A stretch of DNA of 64,000 nt from positions 186,001 through 250,000 of the forward strand of contig JAKZHN010000043.1 in NCBI GenBank assembly GCA_037179335.1. The letters are read 5' to 3'. The notes below the pieces were generated by a model. The model was given only the letters and a program-made list of their open reading frames with translations, was not told the DNA's origin and did not search any database. The translations under genes were made by a program, and so were the position numbers. Position 1 is the stretch's first letter, and every line of letters begins with the position of its first letter. Shown piece after piece: positions 55,752 to 64,000 of this stretch. Source of the DNA: Cyclaneusma minus. Taxonomy: Eukaryota; Ascomycota; Leotiomycetes; Marthamycetales; Marthamycetaceae.

Positions 55752-57350
55752 ATGGCCCTCAATATCTCTCGGACGCGGCTAGCAAGCAAGCTGAAACCGT
55801 CTTCTTTCCACCCTGCCCTCGCCGTGAGGTACTCGTCCGCGACCGCTACCAATTTGAAGGGTCCCCAGAAGGACGAAATTCTAGTGAGCCGCCACGAACA
55901 CTGTTGCTCATGAGGGCATTCGCTGACTATTCCTAGAGAGCAGCACAACTGCCCAATGCCGACCCACCGCTCGACGGCCCAACGGCTGCTCTCATTCGCG
56001 AATCGGAGAAATACATGGTCAAGACCTACGCTCGTCCGCCAGTTATGTTCGTGAAAGGAGACGGCTGCTACCTGTATGATCTGGAGAATAGGAAATACCT
56101 GGATTTCACTGCTGGTATTGCTGTCAATGCGCTGGGTCACTGTGACCAGGAGATGACCAGGTTGATTGCCCAGCAGGTAAGCTTTGAGCTGCTTCACGAA
56201 ATTAGATCTCGCATTTATCGTATCTCGCCCTCTTCCCTGTTTCTGCTTCTAATGTTCCAACGCATAGGCAAAAACCCTCATCCATGCATCCAACCTCTAC
56301 CACAACCCTTGGACCGGAGCCCTCTCCGAAAGCCTGGTCAAGAAGACGCGCCAGTCCGGTGGTATGTCGACAGCCTCCTCCGTCTTTATATGCAACTCAG
56401 GCACCGAAGCCAACGAAGCCGCCATCAAGTTCGCCCGCAAAGCCGGGAAAGTCACCGACCCCTCGGGCGCGAAGCACGAGATCGTTTCCTTCCACAATTC
56501 CTTCCACGGCCGCACAATGGGCGCCCTCTCCGCAACCCCAAACCCCAAATACCAACAGCCCTTCGCGCCCATGCTCCCCGGCTTCCGCTACGGCAACTAC
56601 AACGACGTATCCGCCATTAATGACCTTGTAACCGATTCCACCTGCGGAGTCATCATCGAGCCCATTCAAGGAGAAGGCGGCGTCATCGTCGCCACTGAGG
56701 AATTCCTCGTTGCCCTAGCAGCTCGTTGCCGCGAAGTAGGCGCCGTCCTCATCTATGACGAGATCCAGTGCGGCCTCTCCCGTACCGGTACTTTCTGGGC
56801 CCACTCCTCGCTTCCCACCTCCGCCCACCCCGACATGATCACCACCGCCAAAGCGCTCGGCAATGGCTTCCCAATCGGCGCCACGATCGTCAACACCTCT
56901 GTCGCCGAAAAGATTAATGTGGGTGACCACGGCACAACGTTCGGAGGCAACCCGCTTGGTTGCCGCCTCGCGCACTACATCATCGGACGACTCAGCGACC
57001 CTGAACTCCAAGCCTCCGTACTCGTGAAGTCCGAACTGTTCCGCAAGCACTTCGCTACTCTGCAGGAGAAGTTCCCTAAGCTAGTGACGGAGGTCAGGGG
57101 TAAGGGGTTGCAGCTGGGATTGCAGCTATCGCAGGACCCTACCCCTGTAGTTACTGCAGCGAGAGAAAGAGGATTGCTGATCATTACCGCTGGTACGAAT
57201 ACGTTGAGATTTGTACCTCCGTTGACTATTAGCGAAACGGAGATTGAGGAGGGCATGAAGATTTTAGAGGAGGCTATGAGGGTCGTGGTGCATCACGGGG
57301 AGGAGGTGCTGGGGAAGCAGGTGAAGGGTGAGGTTGATTCGCCAAATTAG
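55752..57350 (+). CDS. arg8: Mitochondrial acetylornithine aminotransferase
   Basis: Three exons: 55752-55883, 55937-56176, 56268-57350; introns 53 and 91 nt; 484 aa. N-terminus MALNISRTRLASKLKPSSFH is Arg/Ser/Lys rich without acids, a mitochondrial presequence. Class III PLP aminotransferase motifs: YLYDLENRKYLDFTAGIAVNALGH, ICNSGTEANEAAIKFARK, FHNSFHGRTMGALSAT, GVIIEPIQGEGGV, LIYDEIQCGLSRTG (PLP-ring Asp near 288) and TTAKALGNGFPIGA with the Schiff-base Lys near 319, then TTFGGNPLGC. It converts N-acetylglutamate semialdehyde and glutamate to N-acetylornithine in arginine biosynthesis in the matrix. Full length for the family. Confidence 0.96.
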
Positions 57351-57877
57351 GAGGAGACTTGATGCGAGTGCTTGAAATGTGGTTTCTGTTGTTGTATATA
57401 CAGCTCGGTCTCGTGGTGGCGAGGCGCGGGTGCTAGCATATTGAGCGGTGTCTGGCGTCTGGGGGACAAAAATGCATCTTCTGGGCCGGTTTAGTGGAAG
57501 AATAAATTATTGGTCCCCGTGATACTATTATCCAAGCTAAAATTGACCCTTTTAATATAATAATCTCGCATGCTATTTCGCCAGCGTTATGTTACGGCTC
57601 GCGCCCACTATAACAGTAAACACACTTCCCTCATGCATGTTGTGCTCAGCAACGACACCGTTGAGCGCGCGGAACATATTTTCATTGGTGAAGTCATTGC
57701 CCAAGCATAATATAAACTTGTACCGCTGTGAAAACAAGTAAAGAATAATATTGATGCAGACCCGCTTGTACTCAATCTCTACATATTAGACATTTGCAAA
57801 TTTGCAATTATGTTTTCGAGGTCTGCTTTCCATTCCCCAAGGCGATCATTCTTTTTGAGCTGTCCCCAGTGATTCAA
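57351..57877. other. AT-rich flank of the repeat island
   Basis: 3' flank of arg8 passing into AT-rich DNA (from about 57490). No gene. Marks the start of a 3-kb island with no credible coding sequence. Confidence 0.5.
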
Positions 57878-58191
57878 AGTGTCTACAATTGTTCGAAGTA
57901 TTCCTGAATGTGTAAAGTATCCCTAATTATTCGAAGTATTCTTGATTATTCGAAGTATGTCTGATTGTTCAAAGTATTCCCGAGTATTTCGAATACTCCT
58001 GATTACTTGGAATATTCCTAATTATTGGAAATATTCCTAATTATTGTGAATACCCCTGATTACTTTGAATATCCCTAATTATTAGAAATATTCCCAATTA
58101 ATCCGAATACTCCGGATTATTTGGAATATTCCTGGTTATTTGGAATATTTCGAGTTGATAGATATATTCCTAATAACTTGAATTCCGTTTC
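57878..58191. repeat. Satellite array of a 19-bp unit, about 16 copies
   Basis: Diverged tandem copies with strict 19-bp period; typical unit cttggaatattcctaatta. Each holds an imperfect palindrome GGAATATTCC followed by TAATTA. Neighbouring units differ at two to six positions. The left edge (cagtgattcaaagtgtctac) faintly resembles the MITE left end, so the array may be an expanded MITE interior. Confidence 0.85.
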
Positions 58192-58311
58192 TTCTATTTT
58201 GCTGCTGTCAGCAAGCAGCACTGCTGTTGTTTTGCCCGGTTGCCGCACACTTAGCCAGCAGTAAGCGCACGTGACGTATTTGCGCTCCGTCTTTTTCAAA
58301 CCACCCAAGAT

Positions 58312-58980
58312 ATTTTAATAGGGAACCTAATGATGTTCAGAGACAGGAGGCTATTTGATTTGGAGATAGCACTATCGATCGCAGCATTAACATGTAGAGG
58401 GAAATGACGTCCAGAGAGAGAAGGCTGTTGATTTAGAAATAATAGGCGTATAAACATGTAGAAGGGAAATGATGTATTTAGAGAGAGCAAATTGCCTGAC
58501 TTGGAGATGATAGTGTGGATATGTGCAGTGGGAGGAAAAAAGTCTGAATACGGTCTACGGTTTTCGAATAATTGTAAATATTCCAAATAACTAGGAATAT
58601 CCCCAGTAATTTTGAATATTCCAAATTACTTGGAATATTTCAAAGCATCTGGCATATTCCTAATTAATTCGTCACTGAAAATATTCCTGGTTATTTGGGA
58701 TATTCGCAATCGTTCGGAGATTATAGGCCGTGTTCAGACTTTTTTCCTTATACTGTAAAAGGGACATGAGGTTTAGAGAGAAAAAAAAACTGCCTGACTT
58801 GGAAATGATTGTATAAGCATGTAAAAAGGACATGAGGTTCAAAAAAAAACTGCCTGATTTAGAAATAACAATATTAGCATATTGAAAGAATATAAGGTCT
58901 AGAGGGACAAAGCTATTTGATTTAGAGATGACAATATTAGCATATTGGAAAGGACATGAGGTTTAGAGGGAAGAAAAAAA
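58312..58980. repeat. Tandem array of a 60-65-bp unit, about seven copies, split by a MITE
   Basis: Recurring order: catgtaaaaaggacatgagg, then (t)tagagagaaaaa, then ctgcctgacttggaaatgat, then an AT stretch before the next catgta/catatt. Copies start near 58390, 58453, 58515 (interrupted), 58815, 58878 and 58938, with a degenerate first one before 58390. The intact MITE at 58526-58755 is inserted in one copy; removing it restores the unit. Confidence 0.75.
58526..58755. mobile_element. Intact 230-bp MITE with terminal inverted repeats
   Basis: Left end CAGTGGGAGGAAAAAAGTC; right end, reverse-complemented, CAGTATAAGGAAAAAAGTC. The inverted similarity continues inward for about 60 bp (tgaatacggtctac versus tgaacacggcctat, and ccgaa-aattg-aaatattcc). 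The interior is about eight 19-bp units of the type in the satellite at 57878. Flanks are TG on the left (58524-58525) and TA on the right (58756-58757), fitting a TA target duplication with one mutated copy. Ends starting CAGT and TA insertion suggest a Tc1/mariner-type transposase acting in trans; no coding capacity inside. Confidence 0.85.
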
Positions 58981-58989
58981 TGAGAAAGG

Positions 58990-59225
58990 GTTCGCTGGAT
59001 TTGTACAAGACTTTTCTTTTGGGCAGAAAAGGGTTGGAAAGAAATGAGAGAGAGGCCGCTGGATTTGTACAAGATCTTTTTTTTTGGATAAAAGAGGGTT
59101 GAGAATAAATAAGAGAGGGGCTGCTGGATTTGTACAAGACCTGTTTTTGGACAGAAGAGGGTCAGGAATGAATAGGAGAGAGAGAAAAGGAGGTCTGTGA
59201 ATAAATGAGAGAGAGGCTGCTAGAC
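58990..59225. repeat. Tandem array of a 64-65-bp unit, three copies plus a degenerate fourth
   Basis: Units begin gctggatttgtacaaga at 58994, 59058 and about 59124, followed by ttttcttttgggcagaaaag, ggttggaaagaaatgagaga. A fourth, diverged start (gctgctagacttgg) is at 59217. It directly follows the 62-bp array and is unrelated to it. Confidence 0.8.
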
Positions 59226-59303
59226 TTGGGAGAGGGTGAAGAGGGTGAGGGAGGTGGCGAAGGTGAGGATGCATAGTTGTGCTATTTGCGTAAGGGGCGG
59301 GGA

Positions 59304-59455
59304 GGAGGTAGGAGAGGCCGAAGCAGGCGTAGAGGATGAAGCGGAGGAGGTGGAAGAGGGGAGGTGGCGGATGGACCAGAGGAACGAGAGGCGGATGTAG
59401 AGGAGGCGGATGAGGTAGGAGAGGCCGAAGCAGGCGTAGAAGATGAAGCGGAGGA
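59304..59455. repeat. Direct repeat of a 44-bp block, 108-bp spacing
   Basis: The block starting gaggtaggagaggccgaagc occurs at about 59304-59347 and 59412-59455 with one mismatch noticed. Read on the minus strand it lies in a 161-codon frame (59705-59220) whose middle, FLRFIFYACFGLSYLIRLL, is hydrophobic; this frame is not called as a gene because its N-terminal third is the 83-bp tandem repeat. Confidence 0.6.
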
Positions 59456-59520
59456 AGGTGGTGTGGGAGAGAAGAGAGGGTATTCGGATTCGAGGAAAGT
59501 CTTGAAGTCTAGCAGAAAAG

Positions 59521-59750
59521 TTTTGAAGTTCGGCTGGATACAAAATCAGCTTGGCCGGAAGTTGTGCAGAGCCCAAAAAACTCGCAAATCGAGCCGGGGA
59601 AAATTTTGAAATTTGGCTGGACACAAAATCAGCTTGGCCGGAAGTTTTAGCAGAGCCCAAAAGACTCGCAAATCGAGCCGGGAAAGTTCTAAAATTCGGC
59701 TGCACACAAGAACAACTTGCCCTGAGTTTTTCAGCGCAGCCCGTGGAATA
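59521..59750. repeat. Tandem array of an 83-bp unit, 2.7 copies
   Basis: Copies start ttttgaagttcggctgga at 59521, 59604 and 59687 (period exactly 83), continuing tacaaaatcagcttggccgg and cagagcccaaaagactcgca. The first two are over 90 percent alike; the third is diverged and ends near 59750. Confidence 0.85.
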
Positions 59751-60163
59751 GAGGTGAGCTTGCTGATACGCGCGTCGTGTTTACCAGCACGTCGTCGCGT
59801 GTTCATGGGGAGGGAAAGTGGAGAGTGAGTAGGGCTTGGCTGGAGAGCTGGCTAGCGAGTTGGGAGGGTTGGAGTGAGGCTGCCGGCTGTGTCGTGTTGC
59901 TTGTGTCGTGGTTTATTAGCGCGTTATGCTGTTTAAAAAAACTCAAACCTGGATAAAATTGAGGTAGCTGTATCCAGGGGGGCAGGAAAACGAGACAAAA
60001 TATGTATGACAAGCCATACAAACTTTGTCTTGTGGGTGATGACTTCGTAGTATTTGAAGAGTTTGCCATACAAATTCACAGATCTCCTGCATTTGGAAAT
60101 TCCATGCCTCGAGCCAACACTCGCTGGAGGTCTCACACTTGTGCGGAACACCTGGATGTGTTG
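59751..60163. other. Repeat-island spacer
   Basis: Unique-looking sequence between the 83-bp array and the MITE relic. No gene; short frames only. Confidence 0.4.
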
Positions 60164-60313
60164 GCTGGGGAAAAAAAGTCTGCTGGATTGCGAATATCCC
60201 AAATAAGCAGGAATATTCCCAACAATTTGGAATGTCCTAAATTACTTGGAATGTCCCAAATTACTTGGGATATTCCAAAGCATCTGGAATATTCCTAGTT
60301 ATTGGGAATATTT
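60164..60313 (+). mobile_element. MITE relic: degenerate left end and seven 19-bp units
   Basis: Starts with a degenerate end (ggctggggaaaaaaagtctg), followed without gap by seven copies of the 19-bp unit, all exactly 19 bp (for example agcaggaatattcccaaca, acttgggatattccaaagc). The right inverted end is missing. The order of units matches the interior of the intact element at 58526. Confidence 0.7.
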
Positions 60314-61046
60314 CACACCAGAAGTCCATGTTGTCACAACAACCAAAATGGCAGCTAGCACACCAAGTTCTACTCGCATCTGGCATGACGTTGGCCACGA
60401 CGGATTGGGCAGACCATCGGTAAGGCAAATCCGGGTTCTCTCTTCGCTGGGTCGCACAGAGTGGTGTCGCAAATGGCTTAAGACAGCTTAGAGGTGCGGC
60501 GGGACGGCACAGATTGCAGGCGAAGGTCGACCTTGCCTCGATGGCAGCACGGGGTGTTTGGGAGTAGTGGGAGACTCTTTCAGCGGCAAGGAGGAGGACG
60601 GTCAATCGATGTCGTTGCAACTTGCAGAAGCATTGACCATTCAGCCGGAGCCACCAGCGGATCAGTGCAGCTGATGTATCCGCCGATGATGCCCCCCATG
60701 CTTTGTGCTAAGAACTTGAAGCGCGCAGCTGCATCTGCCTGACCTGACGCACCACCGTCGGTAGCTTGTAAGGCCCAGGTTCCCTTTCCTTTTCCCCTGT
60801 CGCCGCTCCCTCCCCCTCTCCGGAGACCCTTTTCCTCTTCAGCCTCTCTGCCGCTTGCGTGCCTCACACCCCCACACTAGCGACCCCAATTCCTGTTCTC
60901 TCGCCCACCTCTCACCATCTCTTCTCTTCCATCCTACCCATCCCAACCTCCATCTCATCTCTCTCCGCCATCACTAGACTCCCATCTGGAAGTCCTAAAC
61001 TATCTATTTCATCTACACATTACGCCCGAAAGCCTAATACGTCACA
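60314..61046. other. Promoter side of the acidic-protein gene
   Basis: No gene supported. Pyrimidine-rich tracts at 60778-60850 and 60895-60960 precede the start codon at 61047, as in many fungal promoters. Confidence 0.4.
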
Positions 61047-61876
61047 ATGGCTACACGCAAGAGGAAGCAAATGGAAGACCTCGTGTCTCTTCCCGAGGAC
61101 GGAAGCGACGAGGAAGAGGAGTACGTAGCGCCCATCCGTCGACCCCATCGTCTCCGAGGCTCTCCAGCTCTGCAAAGCTGTTGTTGACCTCTGGCGCATT
61201 CCTAACCCGCCGCAATTGCAAATCGCCCATGTTGCGCCTGGGAATGCGCCTCATTATCCTGATGACGTCGTGCCTCCGCTCATGCGGACCATTGGATACT
61301 GCTAACATCTGGACTGCCATTAGGTATGAGAGCTCTGAAGCTGAACCAGAGGGAGATGATGATGATGAGGAAGACGATGAGGAGGTCGTTGAGGAAGGAG
61401 GAGAGGAGGATGAAGAAGAAGCCGAAGAGCCCGCCGGTATGCTATGCGCCATTTCCTTCATCAAAAGCCAAGGCATCGAACCACCATCATCTACCAGCTG
61501 CAACGCGTCTCTCCGCATCAACTCATCATCCAGAACCCATCACTAACCATGCCATTCCCCAGCCGCCGCTCCCCCCGTCAAAAAGCGCAAAACCGGTCCC
61601 GTTTCCGCCGACACCATCCCCGCCGACCAGGACACAGCTGCCAAAGCCGCAAACGGCACAGGCGACGAGGACGTCCCTGAAGACGACGGCGTAGAAGACG
61701 ACGAAGGAGGCGACGAAGACGACGATGCCGAAACCGAGGGCGACGACGACGATGAAGTCGTAGCTACTGGACCTACGAGCAAAGCCAAGGAGGTCAAGGG
61801 CGGCAAAGTGCCCGAAGAAGATGATCTGGAAGAGGTCGATGAAGTCGTTGCTGCTGATGAGGCTGACGAGAAGTAG
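61047..61876 (+). CDS. Small acidic protein with nuclear-localisation-like motif
   Basis: Three exons: 61047-61120, 61324-61436, 61563-61876; introns 203 and 126 nt (second with branch cactaac); 166 aa. Reads MATRKRKQMEDLVSLPEDGSD, then long Asp/Glu runs, a basic VKKRK at about 68-72, and again Asp/Glu-rich sequence to VVAADEADEK. No folded domain is apparent. Basic clusters KRK and KKRK suggest nuclear import; the acidic tracts recall histone-binding or chaperone-associated proteins, but no specific family can be claimed. All three exons join in frame and all borders are canonical, which supports a real gene despite low complexity. Confidence 0.7.
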
Positions 61877-62763
61877 AGTCGTTTTGATGACTTCTACTTC
61901 TAGGCGCCCAGGGCTCAACATGAACCTCCTCGGCTGATATTTTGCATTCAGGATTTTGGTCTACGAGGCGATCTAGGAAGTATGGCTGCTACTGGCCGAT
62001 TTTGTAGGAATTTTAAGAGGAGTGTTTTTGGATTCTTGATCTGCTTTATTATATCAAAATCAAAATTTCTTTTCCGTCTTCTCACTTGCGCAATACCGTG
62101 AGAAACACCCAGAATTCATTTTCGATGTCAGATGGGTACATGTATCGAGATGGTACATAAGTCTTTTCCACCTTCTTCTTTCTCTCTTTGCATGCTTCCA
62201 CTTCTTGGCGAGTGGGGGCCTCGAAGCTCGAAAATGTGTCCGATACGGTGCGTAATGTTGCCTACCAGCCTAGTGCTACGTAACATGGGATCAGTAATCG
62301 GTCGCCGGTCGGAGAAGCTCCATTACTTCCACATTCGGGGCCCATGGACCCGACTTTTGCCAAGCCGTTTGATACTAGAATGCGAAGGTATCTCATCCCT
62401 ATGATCCTATCTTGCCACAGATATCGCCCAGTAATTCGGCGCTTTGGCATACGCGAAGTGTCAAAGAGATGCCTGGTGGTGCTCAGAAAAGTGTGTCATT
62501 CGAGGACAACAGAAGCTCTTCACGAATTGTGTATATCAAAATCCTCCAAGTAGTCAAGTCTTTCTCTTCCATCATTCTGGCATTCTGCGTTTCTCAGTTC
62601 TAACCCACCTCCTCAAGCCAATCATTTCTCGGAACATTTCCCAGTTCCACAATCCATTCTATGATTCTATAAGTCTATTTCAATTTTACACATACGAAAC
62701 ATGTTCTCAATTTTTATTTCCGCGCCTCGTCCACCCACCGTCTCTCCTCAACATCCCATACAC
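61877..62763. other. Intergenic between convergent genes
   Basis: No gene or repeat recognised. Confidence 0.45.
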
Positions 62764-64000
62764 TCAATGTCGCTTCGCCGCCGCCGTAGCCGTGACCAGC
62801 GTCGTAGGAACATCCCCGATAGTCTGGATGGTAAAGTACTGATCCGCCGTACTCGTATCCATCATCGAACTCGTATCCACCATCGAACTACTCATCGTCC
62901 CATTCCCAATCCCCTGTGTCGAGTTCCCATCGAGCCCACCCAACGCCCCACTAATAAGCAACGCCAACCCCGTCATCAAACTATCAATCAGCACCCCCGC
63001 CACAACCACCACCCCATCAACCAGCAGCGTCGCCGCAGTCAATATTCCATTAACAATCAACTCAAGCACCAAAATCGCACCCGAAAGCCCGGAGGTTACG
63101 CGCTTAAACCCTTCTTCGAATGGGCCGAGGCCGAGGGATTGGGCGATTTCGTGGAGCACGGTGGAGGTGTTGGTAATCATGGGGATGAGGCCTTGAGCGA
63201 CAGCGGGGGCCATGGGTGAGATTGGGAGAGGGAGGTCGGGGAGGGGAGGGAGCCCTGGGAGCCCGGGCAGAGAGGGGATGTTGATGGGGAGACCGGGGAG
63301 GCCGGCGGGGAGGCCGGCGAGGGGGCCGGAGGTGGGGGTGGGGATGGCGGTCGGGGGCGGGGGTGGGGGGAGGATGCCGACGGGTGGAAGGATACCGGGT
63401 AGTGCGACGGGGAGTGGAGGTAGAAGACTGGGGAGGGCGATGGGGAGGGGTGGGAGGGGGAGGGGGAAGGGGAGGGGTGGGAAGAGACCGCGGGGGGTTA
63501 GAGGGGCGGTGGTAGAGGTAGTGTCGCCAGCGCCACCGGTGATGGAAGCCGGAGACTGGACGGGGACGGGAGTGTCGGTGGTGCCGCTCGGGGGAGGGTC
63601 AGATGAGGTGGGCGAACCATCGTCGGTTGGGTCGGGAGCATGGACGGGAATCCCGTACAGATAGCTTGTCGGACCGCGAGACTTTGAAGGGGATTGATAA
63701 ACAGATGGTTTCGCATAGGTTCGAGCGGTGGTTGACTGAGAGGCAACGCTGCTAGAGCTGTCGCTCAGAGGAGTAGTACTCGGTTGAGGGGTAGCGCTGC
63801 TTGAATCATTGCTTAGGAGAGGACCAGTGGGCTGAGGAGGGCCGCTACCTGACGAATTTCCTGCAGGAGGACCAGTCCGCTGAGGACCAGCATCCGACGA
63901 GTTACCTGGAGGAGGACCGGTTGGTTGAGGGCCGCTGTCTGACGAATTTCCTGGAGGAGGACCAGTCGGCTGAGGGCCGCTGTCTGTTGAATTGGAAAAG
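62764..64000 (-). CDS. Pro/Ser-rich repeat protein, 5' end beyond window
   Basis: One open minus-strand frame of at least 412 codons running off base 64000, without introns. From the edge: 15-residue tandem repeats (NSSDSGPQPTGPPPG type, about four copies, coded by a 45-bp DNA repeat), a Ser/Thr-rich stretch, a long Pro/Leu-rich part with LPGLPGLP and PPLPDLPLP runs, then a C-terminal part that is hydrophobic (ILVLELIVNGILTAATLLVDG, VVVVAGVLIDSLMTGLALLI) and ends with Ser/Thr-rich sequence and AAAKRH. No GPI-like tail. The build is that of a surface or wall protein, perhaps membrane-associated at the C-terminus; a signal peptide would be outside the window. No catalytic domain is seen and the family is unknown. 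Confidence 0.7.
   Translation of the reverse strand, partial: FSNSTDSGPQPTGPPPGNSSDSGPQPTGPPPGNSSDAGPQRTGPPAGNSSGSGPPQPTGPLLSNDSSSATPQPSTTPLSDSSSSVASQSTTARTYAKPSVYQSPSKSRGPTSYLYGIPVHAPDPTDDGSPTSSDPPPSGTTDTPVPVQSPASITGGAGDTTSTTAPLTPRGLFPPLPFPLPLPPLPIALPSLLPPLPVALPGILPPVGILPPPPPPTAIPTPTSGPLAGLPAGLPGLPINIPSLPGLPGLPPLPDLPLPISPMAPAVAQGLIPMITNTSTVLHEIAQSLGLGPFEEGFKRVTSGLSGAILVLELIVNGILTAATLLVDGVVVVAGVLIDSLMTGLALLISGALGGLDGNSTQGIGNGTMSSSMVDTSSMMDTSTADQYFTIQTIGDVPTTLVTATAAAKRH

Noticed and set aside
57878..58191. Possible CRISPR-like array
   Set aside because: The 19-bp period has no unique spacers; it is a diverged head-to-tail satellite in a eukaryotic genome.
59220..59705. 161-codon minus-strand frame with a hydrophobic middle
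   Set aside because: Its N-terminal third is the 83-bp tandem repeat and its middle is a 44-bp direct repeat; no homologous domain recognised. Kept only as a remark in the repeat entry.

Overview
The window looks like nuclear DNA of a filamentous ascomycete (Pezizomycotina-type). The genes are moderately dense on both strands. Introns are mostly 50-270 nt with GTRAGT donors, CTAAC/CTGAC branch sites and YAG acceptors. The proteome is typical of such fungi (TOR subunit Lst8, Nem1, Ski8, Snu66, Arg8, a Yck-type casein kinase, a secreted glucoamylase and chitinase). Species was not determined. There is no rRNA, convincing tRNA, CRISPR or prokaryotic operon structure.

Layout: 1-9 kb holds a J-domain protein cut by the window edge, a decayed coiled-coil gene, a lineage-type hypothetical protein, an SDR oxidoreductase and a small DUF1761-like membrane protein. 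10-18 kb is a conserved housekeeping block: Nem1 phosphatase and Lst8 are divergently transcribed, followed by the Scy1-like pseudokinase Cex1. 18-24 kb carries two secreted glycoside hydrolases (GH18 chitinase-like; GH15-CBM20 glucoamylase) separated by 2 kb of apparently empty DNA. 26-36 kb holds Snu66/SART1, a GT31-like type II membrane glycosyltransferase, a secreted SGNH/CE2-like esterase and Ski8. 36.8-39.5 kb is gene-poor and contains a tyrosine-recombinase relic. 39.5-57.4 kb carries casein kinase I, a globin-sensor protein divergent from a DUF2235 hydrolase, a tandem pair of paralogous unknown genes (one with an in-frame stop), an SPX phosphate transporter and mitochondrial acetylornithine aminotransferase. 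57.4-61 kb is a repeat island. 61-64 kb has a small acidic nuclear-type protein and the C-terminal part of a Pro-rich, repeat-bearing secreted/surface protein.

Most genes are independent, as usual in fungi; I see no biosynthetic cluster. The most unusual content is the repeat island and a dispersed family of short elements with TIR CAGTGGGAGGAAAAAAGTC flanked by TA. One intact 230-bp copy sits inside a 62-bp tandem array, and the interior of the element is built from the same 19-bp, partly palindromic unit that forms a free-standing satellite 350 bp away. Other relics are at 9.06, 42.5 and 60.2 kb. No transposase is visible in the window, so these are non-autonomous, MITE-like elements.
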